A DNA stretch of 15,523 nucleotides. Source: JAGLTZ01 sp023135015. GTDB lineage: Bacteria; Blakebacterota; Blakebacteria; Blakebacterales; Blakebacteraceae. Positions 14,764-15,523 of the stretch are shown here, piece by piece (position 1 is the stretch's first letter; every line of letters begins with the position of its first letter). The stretch is taken from the NCBI GenBank assembly GCA_030631625.1, contig DAOVKT010000052.1, positions 1-15,523 of the forward strand. The letters run 5' to 3'. The notes beneath the pieces were generated by a model. It was not told the origin of the DNA, ran no database searches, and worked only from the letters and a program-made list of their open reading frames with translations. The translations under genes were made by a program, and so were the position numbers.

Positions 14764-15523
14764 CTACACAATCTTCCTCCTCACCGGGTCCCACTCCACC
14801 CTGCGCCCTTCAAGGTAGGACCTTGTGGCCATATGGCAGGTGATGGCCTCCTCGAATCCACGGTCTATGTTGCAGCTGGTCTCGCCCCCGTTGCGGATCA
14901 CATCCAGCCACTCGGCTATGTGCAGGTGATTAGTCGGGAACCTCCGGCCGCCCCGATAGGTGTACATCAGTCCCCTGGTCAGGAAGTACTGGTCTGAGGC
15001 AGAAGTGATCGCATCGATCCTCTCCTGACCCGGCTGATAGGAAAAGAGTGGCAGCGAAGTGTCTATAATCCTTTGCTGTATCCTCTGCCTGTAGCGGGTC
15101 GATCCACTGTCTGCGGTCACAGTCAGAGTATTTCCGACTTCCATGGAGGCATCGTGCCCCATGAATACCAGCCCTCGATGCCGGGCGTTCGACAGTGTCG
15201 CGCTGTAAACCAGTGTCATATTCCTGTCGGGGTACTCGCATGCCACATTGAAGATATCGGGCACATCGCGCATCTCAACTACCGGGAACTCCTCCTTGTC
15301 GTGATGCGCGAAGAACTTGTCGTTGTCGTAGAAGTAAATACCGCCTGAGGCCACAACCGATTTGGGAATACCCATCTTCAGAATCTGGTTGACGGAGTCG
15401 TACTCGTGAGAGAAGAGGTCACCTGAGAGGCCGGTTCCGTAATCGAACCAGCACCGCCAGCGGAAGAAACGCTCGGCGCTGAAAGGCACCTTGTGCGGTG
15501 CAGCTTCCTGAAAGAGTTCCCAA
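14764..15523 (-). CDS. Gfo/Idh/MocA family oxidoreductase, C-terminal part (truncated by window edge)
   Basis: The frame is open to the window edge; about 253 residues up to the stop at 14764 are visible, and the N-terminal Rossmann domain lies outside. The visible part is the substrate-binding and dimerisation domain of the Gfo/Idh type that acts on glycosides: FFRWRCWFDYGTGLSGDLFS, then HEYDSVNQILKMGIPKSVVA with the family histidine, then VASGGIYFY. The C-terminus carries a substrate-side GRRFPTNHLHIAEWLDVIRN segment and ends in a domain with EEAITCHMATRSYLEGRRV. It differs clearly from the second oxidoreductase at 12168-13415, so the two probably perform different steps, for example oxidation of the glycoside and reduction of the released keto-sugar. 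Whether it carries a signal peptide cannot be seen. Confidence 0.85.
   Translation of the reverse strand, partial: WELFQEAAPHKVPFSAERFFRWRCWFDYGTGLSGDLFSHEYDSVNQILKMGIPKSVVASGGIYFYDNDKFFAHHDKEEFPVVEMRDVPDIFNVACEYPDRNMTLVYSATLSNARHRGLVFMGHDASMEVGNTLTVTADSGSTRYRQRIQQRIIDTSLPLFSYQPGQERIDAITSASDQYFLTRGLMYTYRGGRRFPTNHLHIAEWLDVIRNGGETSCNIDRGFEEAITCHMATRSYLEGRRVEWDPVRRKIV

Overview
The window reads as a piece of a diderm (Gram-negative-type) bacterial chromosome. It encodes signal peptides, two kinds of outer-membrane beta-barrel sequence (one intact, one a remnant), and an RND-type inner-membrane exporter. The mix of a DUF1302-like barrel, a secreted TIM-barrel/DUF1080 fusion, Gfo/Idh oxidoreductases, a nucleoside-symporter-type MFS carrier and a DUF4038-like secreted glycosidase resembles uncultured FCB/PVC-type lineages (Latescibacterota, Hydrogenedentota, Planctomycetota and relatives). 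This placement is inference from gene content only; no rRNA or marker gene is present.

Left half, plus strand (about 360-7936): a lipid/envelope module. A TetR-family regulator is preceded by a plausible promoter and a 7-6-7 inverted repeat that could be its operator. It is followed by a 977-residue MMPL/RND exporter, a periplasmic LolA-like protein, a DUF1302-like outer-membrane barrel, a hotdog thioesterase and finally a patatin-like phospholipase. The first four are closely spaced and together could span inner membrane, periplasm and outer membrane. The obvious model is export of a lipid or other hydrophobic molecule under TetR control, with thioesterase and patatin adding acyl-chain chemistry. 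Two truncated 3' ends of different tRNA genes lie at 332-354 (minus) and 6900-6939 (plus). They bracket the regulator-to-thioesterase block, each with its CCA end pointing outward, and look like scars of past integration or rearrangement.

Right half, minus strand (8019-15523, transcribed right to left): a saccharide-catabolism cluster. The order of transcription is a Gfo/Idh oxidoreductase (cut by the window edge), an MFS carrier, a second Gfo/Idh oxidoreductase, a secreted fusion of a sugar-isomerase-type TIM barrel with a DUF1080 (3-keto-glycoside hydrolase/lyase type) domain, a remnant of an outer-membrane barrel, a secreted DUF4038-like glycoside-hydrolase-fold protein, and a class II histone-deacetylase-like amidohydrolase. 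This combination matches the oxidative route of glycoside cleavage, in which the sugar is oxidised at C3 and the glycosidic bond is then broken by elimination/hydration. The two halves converge at about 7937-8018, where no clear terminator is visible.
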